A stretch of 39,486 nucleotides of DNA from Eubacteriales bacterium (lineage in GTDB: Bacteria; Bacillota; Clostridia; Lachnospirales; Lachnospiraceae), in NCBI GenBank assembly GCA_030524715.1, contig JAUNGB010000049.1, forward strand, positions 1-39,486, given 5' to 3'. The position numbers and the translations under genes are program-made. A model generated the notes under the pieces. The model saw only the letters and a list, made by a program, of their open reading frames with translations. It was not told the DNA's origin and did not search any database. Shown here one piece after another: positions 1 through 8,055 of the stretch. Position 1 is the first letter of the stretch. Each line of letters begins with the position of its first letter.

Positions 1-470
1 TAGATAATATTTTCCGGCTTAATGTCACGATGTATAATGGGCGGATCCTGTTTATGGAGCAATTCCAGCAGATCGCATAACCGTATGCCTGTCAGCGCCA
101 GCACTTTTTCCGGCATACATCCCCGCCTTGCGACAATAGAAAGAAGCGTCTCCCCTTCCACATATTCCCGCAGATAATAAGTCTTTCTGTTTTCCTTTAT
201 CAGCAGCTCAGGCCTTGGGAATGCCTGAATTCCTGACTGGATAAGCTCCTGCAGAATCTGCATTTCACGTTCTAATATCTCGCCTCTTTCGGAGTCGGTC
301 ACCTTTAGTGTATAATTTCTGTCCGTATTTTTATTATACACAAGTAACGTACAAAAGTCTTGTCTTTCTTTCAAACATTTTTTTAAGATTATCTTACTTT
401 TCAGAATTTCAGGAAGTTCTATGGTTTCCAGATACTTCCTGTACTGAGCTTCAAACTCCTCCCGCATCAT
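1..470 (-). CDS. Ser/Thr protein kinase, N-terminal part (runs off window)
   Basis: The reading frame starts at ATG 470-468 and is still open at base 1, giving about 156 residues of an N-terminal kinase lobe. The segment TLKV near residue 63 fits the ATP-anchoring lysine strand, YYLREYVEGETL fits the hinge, and the window ends in the catalytic loop HRDIKPENII. The arrangement matches the LRR-kinase at 1170-3122 closely, so the two are probably paralogues. The start ATG overlaps the TGA of the upstream HTH gene (ATGA), so the two are translationally coupled. Whether a membrane or sensor domain follows cannot be seen. Kinase identity is secure; substrates are unknown. Confidence 0.9.
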   Translation of the reverse strand, partial: MMREEFEAQYRKYLETIELPEILKSKIILKKCLKERQDFCTLLVYNKNTDRNYTLKVTDSERGEILEREMQILQELIQSGIQAFPRPELLIKENRKTYYLREYVEGETLLSIVARRGCMPEKVLALTGIRLCDLLELLHKQDPPIIHRDIKPENII

Positions 471-901
471 AAAAGAGGGGCTTCCCCGATTTCTTCCAGA
501 AAGGCATTCATCTGATCCAACGTCATTTTCTTTTCGATTCCATGGATGATCGCCGCATCATAGCGGACTCTGGGATAAAGTCTTGTTTTCTGGCCGATTT
601 CCAAAAGGCGCTGTGTTTCTTTTAAATCCAGGGACAAAATAAAGGCGCATTGCAGCAATATTTTTCTCGTAGGTATCCTCTGCCCTCCGAACAGCTTACG
701 CCCATAGGATTCTTCCAGGTTCAGCCTGTGTACCATGCTTTTTCTGGTAATGCCCCTTTCTTCCATCAATTGTTCCAGATAAATGCCTACATCGATTTTG
801 TATTTTCCCTCCTTGGAAAAATACCCGGCTCCTTCCTGTTTGATCATCCCCATGATTTCATCTGTCTCTATCATTTCGTCCCATACCTCTCTTTTGTTCA
901 T
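467..901 (-). CDS. XRE-like helix-turn-helix protein coupled to a kinase
   Basis: This 144-residue soluble protein has a predicted all-helical middle part (about residues 38-103, IYLEQLMEERGITRKSMVHR and following) that reads as a divergent XRE/Cro-type HTH: a 'GITRKSM' turn, then a recognition-helix-like stretch and 'GGQRIPTRKILL'. The ATG is preceded by GGAAGAGG at good spacing. Its stop overlaps the start of the downstream kinase by four bases, so the pair should be made in a fixed ratio. From context it is probably a partner or phosphorylation target of the kinase. It could be a DNA-binding regulator or a non-DNA-binding adaptor. HTH fold is likely; role is inference. Confidence 0.65.
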   Translation of the reverse strand: MNKREVWDEMIETDEIMGMIKQEGAGYFSKEGKYKIDVGIYLEQLMEERGITRKSMVHRLNLEESYGRKLFGGQRIPTRKILLQCAFILSLDLKETQRLLEIGQKTRLYPRVRYDAAIIHGIEKKMTLDQMNAFLEEIGEAPLL

Positions 902-950
902 ACTTTTTCCTCTTCCTTCATTATCCGGCGGACTGTTTCGTGCAGCTCTT

Positions 951-998
951 TAAAAAAGGCAGATATGATACGTTTAGTATATCATATCTGCCCTTTTT
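951..998 (-). terminator. Intrinsic terminator (bidirectional shape)
   Basis: A perfect 13-bp stem (958-970 with 980-992) has a 9-nt loop, with an A-run on its left (952-957) and a T-run on its right (994-998). On the minus strand it lies downstream of the kinase-LRR gene and upstream of the HTH gene, so it separates them into two transcription units. Confidence 0.8.
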
Positions 999-1120
999 AA
1001 CCGGGACAAATTTGTCTCTTTCATGACTTTTCATAGACTGTCAATTATGCGTTGCAAGCAGCCAGTGCAAGACTTGGGAGTGAACAGTAGCCATATGCTT
1101 CATCCACAGCAAAACAGCGT

Positions 1121-1165
1121 AAAGCGGGCATTCGATTCCGTTTTGCTGCATGCTCATGAACGCAG
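1121..1165. repeat. Dispersed double-hairpin repeat, copy 1
   Basis: The sequence has the layout AAAGCGG-loop-CCGTTTT followed by CTGCAT-loop-ACGCAG. It closely resembles 31566-31611, and its first hairpin resembles 19339-19363. This copy lies just downstream of the kinase-LRR stop codon. Its stems contain G-T pairs, so it is a slightly degenerate copy. Confidence 0.55.
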
Positions 1166-1169
1166 GCCG

Positions 1170-3122
1170 TTACGGTATGATAAATTCAAGGTCTGTCTCA
1201 GGGTCTGATTTTAATATTTCTTCTTTCTGCTGTTCATCACAGAATATCCTTTCCAATGTGGGATGCTCCAGAACAGGAGTATAATCCTCAATCTGAAGAT
1301 TCTGAATCCCCAAATCCAGTAATTTCGGAGCCTGCGCAATAGGGGATAGATCTGTCACACTGCTGCCTTCTATATGGAGATACTGCAAATTGGGAAAATT
1401 CTCAATTCCTTCCAGACTCTCAAGCCCTGTCCGCAAATTGAGCAGACTCAGGCTGTCCATTCCGGCTAAGGGCTGTAAATCGCCAGGGAGATAGTTATGA
1501 TAGCAGTACAGCTCCTGTATGCTGTCCATCCGGCTCAGGATTTCTGCTTCCTCTGTCCCGAAATTATCCATTGTAAATGCTCTCAGGTACTTTTGTGTAA
1601 GAAGTTTTTCCAATCCGCCTTTTGCTACTTTTGTTTCCTGTATGGACAATCTTTCTAAAGCCAAATCCTCCAGAAAATCCAGATCCCGCACTGTCATATC
1701 ATCGATATTCAATGTTTTTAACCGGACACAATCACGTAACGGTTCCAAATCCACGCAGGGATTTGTTCCAATATACATCGTTTCCAGCTTCGGCATTTTT
1801 CCCAAAGGAGAAATATCAAGAACATCATTACCGGATATATAAAGGGTTTCCAGCGGCAGTCCCTCAAGAACGGACAGATCTGAAAGATCCTGATTGCAGA
1901 GAGCCAGGCAGGACAGTCTTTTCATATATGTAAAATCCGTCAGATCAGAAATCCCGCCGCTTTCTCCGTCATGCTGCGACTCCCCGTTTACATAGATCCA
2001 CATCCTTACTGTCAGGTCGTCCTCCGGCTCTAAAATTCTGTTCCCAACAATACGGAGTTCCGTAATCTCCGACAGCATTTCCTCTGTAATGACAGCCTGC
2101 TCATCCAGACCGAGGGTCTTACGGACTGCTTTTTCCACTAACGGTTCTTTAAACACAATACCATCTTTGGATTCCTCCTGTACAAAGGACCGGTTATCCA
2201 CAACCGCGCTGTTTTTTTCGGTGGGTTTTCCACCGTTTCCGCCTCCATATCCCCTCAATGCCAGCGCTGTTATACAAAAAGCGGCAGATACCATAACCAG
2301 CGCTGCCGCAAAATAGTTCCACTGATACTTACAATTTCTTAATGCTTTTTCTAATTCAATGACAGAACCATATCTTTTTCCCGGATCAAAGGCGGAAGCT
2401 TTTTTAATGACCCGCTTCAGCCTGCGGCTGACGTCCGCATTTTTCAGCCCATCATTGTCATAGGTTCCTGCCGCAAGATAGCACAGGGTTCTTCCGATCG
2501 CATAGACATCCGTGCGCCTGTCTGTCTGGCTGAATCCAAACTGCTCCGGCGCTGCGGTTCCGCAGCTTCCCACCACAAAGGTATCGCGTGTCCCTTCCTC
2601 CCGATACCAGCGGGCCGTCCCAAAATCCACCAGAATATATTTTCCTTCCCGCGTACGGATAATATTCTCAGGCTTGACGTCCCGGTGTATCAGCGGGGTT
2701 TTCAGTTCATGGAACTGGAGGATGATTCCGCAGAGTTCTCTTCCCACATGTAAAAGCTCGCTCTGGGAAAAATCCCCTTCTTCCTTCAGTTCATAGAGCG
2801 ATTTTCCCTCTATATATTCGCGCAGGAAATAAACGCTGTCTCCCTCTTCCAAAAGACAATACGGGTGCGGGATTCCACGGAGATTTTTCTCCTGTAAGTC
2901 CTTTAAAACCGTATATTCCCATTCTAAAAAAGGCCGGGCCTTCCCCTTTGCCTGCTTGATAATGCAAAAGGTTCCGGTAAGACGTGCCTTTGCCAGCAGA
3001 GTGAAGGACTCTTCACTTTCTTTCAGGCATTCTTCTATCTGGTATTGCTCCCGCACAATCTGCGGCAGCGGAAATTTCTTCATTTCTTTTTCGTATTTTT
3101 CTGTAAACTCCAGGGATTCCAC
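1170..3122 (-). CDS. Membrane Ser/Thr kinase with leucine-rich-repeat ectodomain
   Basis: 650 residues. An N-terminal eukaryotic-type kinase domain (about 20-262) has the ATP lysine in FCIIKQ (K56), catalytic loop HRDVKPEN (146-153), metal-binding DFG (166-168) and APEQ (191-194), so it should be active. One membrane segment at about 270-289 is followed by a GGGNGGK linker and, from about residue 330, an acidic region with leucine-rich repeats (LETLYISGNDVLDISPLGKM and similar units of roughly 22 residues) that should face outside. The start is GTG at 3122-3120 with AGGAGG 10 bases upstream. It probably senses an extracellular ligand through the LRR and phosphorylates cytosolic targets. This resembles PknB-type receptors but with LRR in place of PASTA repeats. 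The LRR face could also bind host or wall components. Confidence 0.93.
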   Translation of the reverse strand: MESLEFTEKYEKEMKKFPLPQIVREQYQIEECLKESEESFTLLAKARLTGTFCIIKQAKGKARPFLEWEYTVLKDLQEKNLRGIPHPYCLLEEGDSVYFLREYIEGKSLYELKEEGDFSQSELLHVGRELCGIILQFHELKTPLIHRDVKPENIIRTREGKYILVDFGTARWYREEGTRDTFVVGSCGTAAPEQFGFSQTDRRTDVYAIGRTLCYLAAGTYDNDGLKNADVSRRLKRVIKKASAFDPGKRYGSVIELEKALRNCKYQWNYFAAALVMVSAAFCITALALRGYGGGNGGKPTEKNSAVVDNRSFVQEESKDGIVFKEPLVEKAVRKTLGLDEQAVITEEMLSEITELRIVGNRILEPEDDLTVRMWIYVNGESQHDGESGGISDLTDFTYMKRLSCLALCNQDLSDLSVLEGLPLETLYISGNDVLDISPLGKMPKLETMYIGTNPCVDLEPLRDCVRLKTLNIDDMTVRDLDFLEDLALERLSIQETKVAKGGLEKLLTQKYLRAFTMDNFGTEEAEILSRMDSIQELYCYHNYLPGDLQPLAGMDSLSLLNLRTGLESLEGIENFPNLQYLHIEGSSVTDLSPIAQAPKLLDLGIQNLQIEDYTPVLEHPTLERIFCDEQQKEEILKSDPETDLEFIIP

Positions 3123-3535
3123 TTATAATATCCCTCCTGTTTGCCCTATAATAATACAGTCCTGTCCGTTTTTCCAAATTAATATGCTCTTGATAACTGT
3201 ATATATTTTATAACACAAACTTTTTGTTTGTAAATACTCTTCCAGACATAATCAGGGACAAGAATTTTTCGGCTTAAAGAATTTTTCAGTGGAAAAACCA
3301 ACATCCATATGTTATGCTTATATCGGGTAGCTAATACCCTGCATAAGGTGCAACAACATATTTTGCTTATGGACATGCTTATGGAAACTACCTGTGGATG
3401 AAACCGATTGATTTTTTCCAGAAAAGGCAGGTTTTCAATACAAATGATAAAATATTCACAGACCTTCATAAAAGGTTCTCCCTGATTATAAAAACACCAA
3501 AGAACAATACAATATATTAAAGGAGAAGAACTTAA
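3123..3535. other. Non-coding gap between divergent genes
   Basis: This AT-rich 413-base gap separates the leftward kinase-LRR gene from the rightward nuclease-like gene. It holds the candidate kinase promoter and a short direct repeat, AAGAATTTTTC, at 3260-3270 and 3277-3287. No convincing RNA gene or coding frame was seen. A minus-strand open frame here lacks any recognisable protein character. Confidence 0.5.
3148..3177 (-). promoter_or_regulatory. Candidate promoter of the kinase-LRR gene
   Basis: On the minus strand TTGGAA (3177-3172) and TATTAT (3153-3148) are 18 bases apart, 26 bases before the GTG start. It overlaps the sole upstream space of the gene. The match is by eye only. Confidence 0.4.
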
Positions 3536-4438
3536 ATGGAGCAAAGTGAAATTAGGAAACAATGGCACGGGCCATTCTGCTCAGCTGTACGGTTGGAGCT
3601 GGTTGAAAACAAAAATGATGTTGATTTTCAGAAAGAATATCAGCTCAGCTCCAAACCCCTGCAGATCGATCTTCTGGTCATCAGGAAGACGGAGGATATT
3701 TCCATTAATAATGAAATAGGAAAGCTCTTCCGTGGTCATAATCTGATGGAGTATAAATCTCCGGGAGATTCCTTAAATGTGGATACATATTTTAAGGTTT
3801 TGGGATACGCCTGCTTTTACAAGTCCAACGGTCCCTCTGTGGATTCCATCAAAGAAGATGACATTACTCTTTCCTTTGTACGGGAGGGATATCCCCGGGA
3901 ATTGTTCCGTTATTTCCGGGAGCGTAATTTTACAGTGGAACAGAGATATCCGGGCATATACTATGTAACCAGGGACGGTTTCTTTCCGATCCAGGTGATC
4001 GTATCCAAAGAGTTGGATAAGGAACTCCATATCTGGCTGACATCCCTTACCAGAAATATGAAAGGTGCCGCTGCAGAAATGCTGGTCTACAGGATAGGGA
4101 ACCTTACCGATAAAGATGACCTGATCAATGCCAGTGCCGTCCTGAACCTGGCTTCTGAAGCCAACCGGAAAGTCTTTAATGATATCAAGGAGGATGGAAC
4201 TATGTTTGAAGAATTACGGAAACTTATGCAGCCTGAACTTGATGCTGAACTTAATGCCGCTGTTGATGCCGCCGTCGCCAGCAATACGGATATTGTAAAA
4301 GTTCAGGCCGTTGATAATGTCGTAAAAAAATTGGGCGTATCTCTGATGGAAGCATGTGAAGTATTAGGCATTACGATCGAAAAATACGAAGAAATCAAGG
4401 CTGGGACACCCCAGAATGAACTGACTAAAACAGAATAA
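3536..4438 (+). CDS. PD-(D/E)XK nuclease-like protein of unknown role
   Basis: 300 residues, with AGGAGA before the ATG. The N-terminal half carries a PD-(D/E)XK-like core: E34, then D45 in LQIDLLVI, then E72-Y-K74 in LMEYKSPGDSL. This is the arrangement in Rpn/PDDEXK transposase-associated nucleases. The C-terminal 80 residues are helical and alanine-rich (AELNAAVDAAVASN), followed by a predicted helix pair. Such proteins are common and often multicopy in Lachnospiraceae, where database labels such as 3-isopropylmalate dehydrogenase are mistaken. It stands alone, with its own strong terminator. It may be a mobile-element-derived or recombination-promoting nuclease; the biological role is not known. 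Confidence 0.65.
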   Translation: MEQSEIRKQWHGPFCSAVRLELVENKNDVDFQKEYQLSSKPLQIDLLVIRKTEDISINNEIGKLFRGHNLMEYKSPGDSLNVDTYFKVLGYACFYKSNGPSVDSIKEDDITLSFVREGYPRELFRYFRERNFTVEQRYPGIYYVTRDGFFPIQVIVSKELDKELHIWLTSLTRNMKGAAAEMLVYRIGNLTDKDDLINASAVLNLASEANRKVFNDIKEDGTMFEELRKLMQPELDAELNAAVDAAVASNTDIVKVQAVDNVVKKLGVSLMEACEVLGITIEKYEEIKAGTPQNELTKTE

Positions 4439-4454
4439 TCACTGGCATTTGGAA

Positions 4455-4494
4455 GCATTGCAAAATAAATTCTTCTTATTTTGCAATGCTTTTT
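4455..4494 (+). terminator. Strong intrinsic terminator
   Basis: A perfect 14-bp stem (4455-4468 with 4476-4489) has a 7-base loop and is followed by TTTTT. It lies 17 bases after the nuclease-like stop. It probably also insulates the converging dusB end. Confidence 0.92.
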
Positions 4495-4542
4495 ACGCTT
4501 TATACCAATTCACTGGTTTTTAACTTTTTGATTTTAATAAAA

Positions 4543-5511
4543 TTATAGCCTTGCCAACAATTGCTTTAACTCATCATAGCTTCCGATCTGGTTGGAATCC
4601 CGGCGGAGCCCTGCGCTGTGGCGCATTCCCGCGGTGTACCATGCCACATGCTTGCGCATTTCGCGGATTCCGGTATATTCACCCTTCAGTTCGATCTGCG
4701 CCCGGGCATGGCGCAGGATCATTTCCCGGATTTCCTCTGTTGATGGGCGGGGAAGAAGCTCTCCTGTGGAAAAATAATGCTTCAGTTCCCGGAATATCCA
4801 TGGATTTCCCTCCACGGCACGTCCGATCATCACCGCATCACAGCCAGTCTGCTGAAAAAGGGCCCCCGCTTTTTGGGGGGAATCCACATCTCCATTTCCA
4901 ATCACCGGAATAGAAACCGCCTCCTTCACCCTGCGGATAGCATCCCAGTCAGCCTGCCCGGAATAATATTGCTGCCGTGTCCGTCCGTGGACCGCGATAG
5001 CCGCCGCCCCGGAATCCTCCAGCATTTTTGCAATTTCCGTCACATCCATGGGATAACCTTCAAACCCGATCCGAATCTTTACGGTCACCGGTTTTTTTAT
5101 AGCTCCCGAAACCGCGGCGACGATCCGTCTCATAAGCGCAGGATCCCTTAAAAGGGCGGAGCCTTCCCCATTATTTACCACCTTCGGCACCGGACAGCCC
5201 ATGTTGATATCCAGAATATCAAAAGGCCGCTCTTCAATGCTTTTTGCCACCTCTGCCATCAGCTCCGGCTCGCTGCCGAAAATCTGCAGGGATACAGGAT
5301 GTTCGCTTTCATCGATTTCCATCAGGGCTTCCGTATTTTTGTTCCGATAGGAGATTGCCTTGGCGCTGACCATTTCCATACAGATCAATCCCGCTCCCTG
5401 CTCCTTGCAGAGTTTTCGGTAGGGAAGATCCGTAACTCCTGCCATGGGAGCCAAAATAAAAGGATTTTCTATCTGTACATTACCGATTTTCCACTGCATC
5501 TGCATGATCAT
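4543..5511 (-). CDS. dusB: tRNA-dihydrouridine synthase B
   Basis: 322 residues, usual length for Dus. The TIM-barrel signature is complete: LAPMAGVTDLPYRKLC near the N terminus (FMN site), DINMGCPVPK with the catalytic cysteine, KIRIGFE, AVHGRTRQQYYSG, and IGNGDV with MIGRAVEGNPW (FMN phosphate). It reduces specific uridines in the tRNA D-loop using FMN and NADPH. The start ATG overlaps the stop of the upstream DUF6145-like gene (ATGA), so both are in one operon. DusB rather than DusA/C is the usual single Firmicutes form. Confidence 0.92.
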   Translation of the reverse strand: MIMQMQWKIGNVQIENPFILAPMAGVTDLPYRKLCKEQGAGLICMEMVSAKAISYRNKNTEALMEIDESEHPVSLQIFGSEPELMAEVAKSIEERPFDILDINMGCPVPKVVNNGEGSALLRDPALMRRIVAAVSGAIKKPVTVKIRIGFEGYPMDVTEIAKMLEDSGAAAIAVHGRTRQQYYSGQADWDAIRRVKEAVSIPVIGNGDVDSPQKAGALFQQTGCDAVMIGRAVEGNPWIFRELKHYFSTGELLPRPSTEEIREMILRHARAQIELKGEYTGIREMRKHVAWYTAGMRHSAGLRRDSNQIGSYDELKQLLARL

Positions 5512-5873
5512 TCCTCACTGTCCGCTTTTTTCTGCAGTTCCTCATCCGGAATATCGCCAAGGAAAAAGACTTTATAATACATCTCCAGGGATTCCAGAAG
5601 CTCCTTCTTCTCCTGCTGAAGCTTTTTTATCCGCAGGACGCTTCCAATCTCATCATACATAGCGTCGCTGTCCAAAGCCTCAGTCTTAAACTGCAGTTCT
5701 CCCTCTTCATCAAACTCCAGGGTTAGAATCCCGCCGATTTCCTCCGTATAAAGCACACACATGATCTGAAGCTCCTGCTTTACAGAATCCGGCAGAGAAT
5801 CAAAATCCCGGTTAAAATAATATTTCTGCTCATAAGCGCTGGCGCCGCAGAGCACAATGTTTTCCTGATACAT
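5508..5873 (-). CDS. Small acidic protein, DUF6145-like
   Basis: 121 residues, acidic, with no signal peptide or membrane segment. The N-terminal half looks alpha/beta (ILTLEFDEEGELQFKT strands) and the C-terminal half is a coiled-coil-prone helix (KKLQQEKKELLESLEMYYKV). From memory it fits DUF6145, a family found next to dusB in Lachnospiraceae. AGAGGAG precedes the ATG. It is translationally coupled to dusB, so a role in tRNA modification or as a partner is possible but unproven. Confidence 0.75.
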   Translation of the reverse strand: MYQENIVLCGASAYEQKYYFNRDFDSLPDSVKQELQIMCVLYTEEIGGILTLEFDEEGELQFKTEALDSDAMYDEIGSVLRIKKLQQEKKELLESLEMYYKVFFLGDIPDEELQKKADSEE

Positions 5874-5999
5874 ATCTTAAATTCTCCTCTGATCCCAGAA
5901 TATGTTTGAAAAGTCATTCCCGCACTTTTCCAACACACTCTGATACAAATTTGTTGCTCACCGCCTATAGAGGCGGGAGTCATCCCACATCTGATATAT

Positions 6000-7148
6000 C
6001 TACAGCAGAATCACCCATTTTCCATTTCTTTTACCATTCTCCCGTTCCATGATTCCTTTTTGCTGAAGACTCACCGTTATTCTTTTCACTGTTCTTTCAG
6101 ATTTCCCAATATGAACTGCCAGAGCCTTTTGTGTCATAGACGGATTTGCTTTCAATATCTTTAGCACTGCCAATTCTTCTAAAGTACATTCCAAAGTGCC
6201 ATCCATAGTGTCATCCAAAGTGCCATTCAAAGTGCCATTTTGGCACTTTGGACAATCTATCTCTGCACTCTGAACCTCTTTTACGGCATCTATCACCAGA
6301 TAACGATTCTTTAATTCATGTTTCGTTCCCAATAAAAGATTCTCAAAAAAAAGTTCAAGATACTCTGTGGTTGCATGGATTCCCCTTGTCAGGTTATTAT
6401 AATTTGCCCGCACAAGTGCATTTCGAAAATACCAGGAATGATCTGCAAACGCATCATTATTAATCTCAAACCCAAAGGTTTTCAGATACTTCACAATAAA
6501 AACTGCTGTTGTCCTTGTGTTTCCTTCGCAAAAAGGATGGATTTGCCAGATATCCGAAGTAAATTTAGCCAGATGTCTCACCGACTCGTTTAATGATAAT
6601 TCCTGATAAGAAAACTGCTTTTCCATACTAAAGTCATATTCCAAAGTGGCTTTAATACTGTTTGCTGACGCATATAGTACAGTTTCTCCATGAAGTACCC
6701 ATTCTTTTTTTGTAATATTATAAGAACGGATTTTTCCTGCATGATCATAGATGCCCGAAAACAAACGTTTATGAATCATCAAATATTCCGCAGGTGAAAA
6801 CTGAAAGGTTTTTTCGCTGAGAATCTCCGCAATCCTTGCCGCAACTCTGTCGGCTTCCTCTGTGCCCCGTTCTGCTTCCATCCGCTCTTCTTTGGATTCG
6901 TAATAATTGTCAATTCGCTTCCTGGCAGTTAAAATATCGATATTTCCTTCAATATGATCCTTAGCGGTCTGCAGCAAATATTCTGAAGTTTCCAGACCAT
7001 CCACATCCTGCAATCCAATAGCAGTCTTCCAGGCATAACTTTTTTCTGCCTTTTCAGCCTCTCCCTGACGTATATACTCTTCCAGATCAAATTGCCACGG
7101 TTTTAAAACCTTTTCCTCTTTATGAGAATTTTTCTGTTTTTCCTTCAC
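6000..7148 (-). CDS. Fic-domain AMP-transferase-like protein with C-terminal winged helix
   Basis: 382 residues from a GTG start (7148-7146) with GAGAGGCGGGG upstream. The Fic core is at about residues 105-245. Its catalytic loop reads HPFCEGNTRT, matching HPFx(D/E)GN(G/K)R except for threonine at the glycine/lysine position. The catalytic histidine, acidic residue, asparagine and arginine are kept. An IEGN motif near residue 73 resembles the inhibitory (S/T)xxxE(G/N) helix, but the Ser/Thr is replaced by lysine. After the Fic core comes a CPKCQ knuckle-like segment, five NGTL-type tetrapeptide repeats and a winged-helix domain (MTQKALAVHIGKSERTVKRI). Probably modifies a protein target by AMPylation and may regulate itself. 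It follows birA by 31 bases. Confidence 0.88.
   Translation of the reverse strand: MKEKQKNSHKEEKVLKPWQFDLEEYIRQGEAEKAEKSYAWKTAIGLQDVDGLETSEYLLQTAKDHIEGNIDILTARKRIDNYYESKEERMEAERGTEEADRVAARIAEILSEKTFQFSPAEYLMIHKRLFSGIYDHAGKIRSYNITKKEWVLHGETVLYASANSIKATLEYDFSMEKQFSYQELSLNESVRHLAKFTSDIWQIHPFCEGNTRTTAVFIVKYLKTFGFEINNDAFADHSWYFRNALVRANYNNLTRGIHATTEYLELFFENLLLGTKHELKNRYLVIDAVKEVQSAEIDCPKCQNGTLNGTLDDTMDGTLECTLEELAVLKILKANPSMTQKALAVHIGKSERTVKRITVSLQQKGIMERENGKRNGKWVILL
6180..6239 (-). repeat. In-frame 12-bp tandem repeat inside fic
   Basis: Five 12-base units (minus-strand consensus AATGGCACTTTG) encode the linker N/D-G/D-T-L/M repeated. Units 1 and 2 are identical; units 3 and 5 carry three to four changes. 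Because the unit is a multiple of three, copy-number change would lengthen the linker without a frameshift. Confidence 0.9.
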
Positions 7149-7179
7149 AAAGCCCCGCCTCTCTTAACGTCCACTCTTT

Positions 7180-8055
7180 TCACACATAACTATAAAGCCC
7201 GCGCACCGAAACCTCTCCTGCGCTGACGCAGGTTATTGTGCCGTCGGCGCGTTCCACCAACAGCTCGCCCTTTTCATTAATCCCATGGGCTGTTCCCTCG
7301 TAAGGCTCCTTTGCCAGTACGCGGACGGGCTGTTCCCGGTTGGCAAGGAGATTATTATAATCCTCTATGAGAAGCTTCAGATCACAGGTCTGCACAAATC
7401 TTTCGTAATTCTTTTCAAAGCATTCCATTACCAGTCCCACAACCTGATTACGGTCGTATTTCCGCCCGGTTTCCAGATACAAAGAGGTCGCCTTGTCGCT
7501 AAGCTCTTGGGGAATCTCTTCGATATTGACATTGATCCCCACGCCGATAACCACATGGCGGATATTTTCTCCATCCACAGACATTTCCGTGAGGATCCCG
7601 CAGATTTTCTTTCTGGAAACAACTACGTCGTTCGGCCACTTGATGGAAACCTCTATTCCAAGCTTCTCCGCTGCCTGCGCTACTGATAGGCCCATGACCA
7701 GCGTAAGCATGGATGCATACTGGGGAGCAAACTGCGGACGCAGAAGCAGGGACATCATCACAGAGCTTCCCGCAGGCGCCGTCCACCTTCTTCCAAGACG
7801 TCCCTTACCCGCAGACTGATATTCGGTTACTGCAAGAGTCCCATGCTCCGCGCCTTCACGGGCAAGCGCCTTCACCCATTCATTTGTGGAATCTGTCTCA
7901 TCTGCAAAATGGACGGTTTTACCCGCCCATTTCGTATGTATTGCCTGTGAAATCGTCCCGCCGTTATAAGCCGCCTCACTCTGCGCTATTTTGCCTGTGC
8001 CGGTGCATTCCTTCACATTGCTTTTATCGTTTTTTTTACAGATATCCATGCTCAT
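7180..8055 (-). CDS. birA: Biotin protein ligase (no N-terminal DNA-binding domain)
   Basis: 291 residues. The ligase motifs are present: [18 protein letters not shown] (biotinyl-AMP loop, GRGRxGR type), the SLLLRP strand, KWPNDV, and ICGILTE leading to [10 protein letters not shown] small C-terminal beta domain follows. It attaches biotin to the carboxyl-carrier protein of biotin-dependent carboxylases. The N-terminal 40 residues are low in structure and do not form the HTH of bifunctional BirA, so this form should not repress biotin genes. Its start overlaps the argF stop (ATGA). Confidence 0.93.
   Translation of the reverse strand: MSMDICKKNDKSNVKECTGTGKIAQSEAAYNGGTISQAIHTKWAGKTVHFADETDSTNEWVKALAREGAEHGTLAVTEYQSAGKGRLGRRWTAPAGSSVMMSLLLRPQFAPQYASMLTLVMGLSVAQAAEKLGIEVSIKWPNDVVVSRKKICGILTEMSVDGENIRHVVIGVGINVNIEEIPQELSDKATSLYLETGRKYDRNQVVGLVMECFEKNYERFVQTCDLKLLIEDYNNLLANREQPVRVLAKEPYEGTAHGINEKGELLVERADGTITCVSAGEVSVRGLYSYV

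Noticed and set aside
899-979. A short minus-strand frame ending in ...KELHETVRRIMKEEEKV with ATGA overlap to the HTH gene
   Set aside because: Only about 27 open codons, no usable start codon, and it runs through the terminator hairpin; chance is a sufficient explanation.
3536-4438. Label 3-isopropylmalate dehydrogenase, sometimes seen for such proteins
   Set aside because: No dehydrogenase motif is present; the D...EYK core fits a PD-(D/E)XK nuclease instead.
5961-5976. CCGCCT-ATAG-AGGCGG hairpin between fic and the DUF6145-like gene
   Set aside because: No T-run on either side and only six base pairs; not supported as a terminator.
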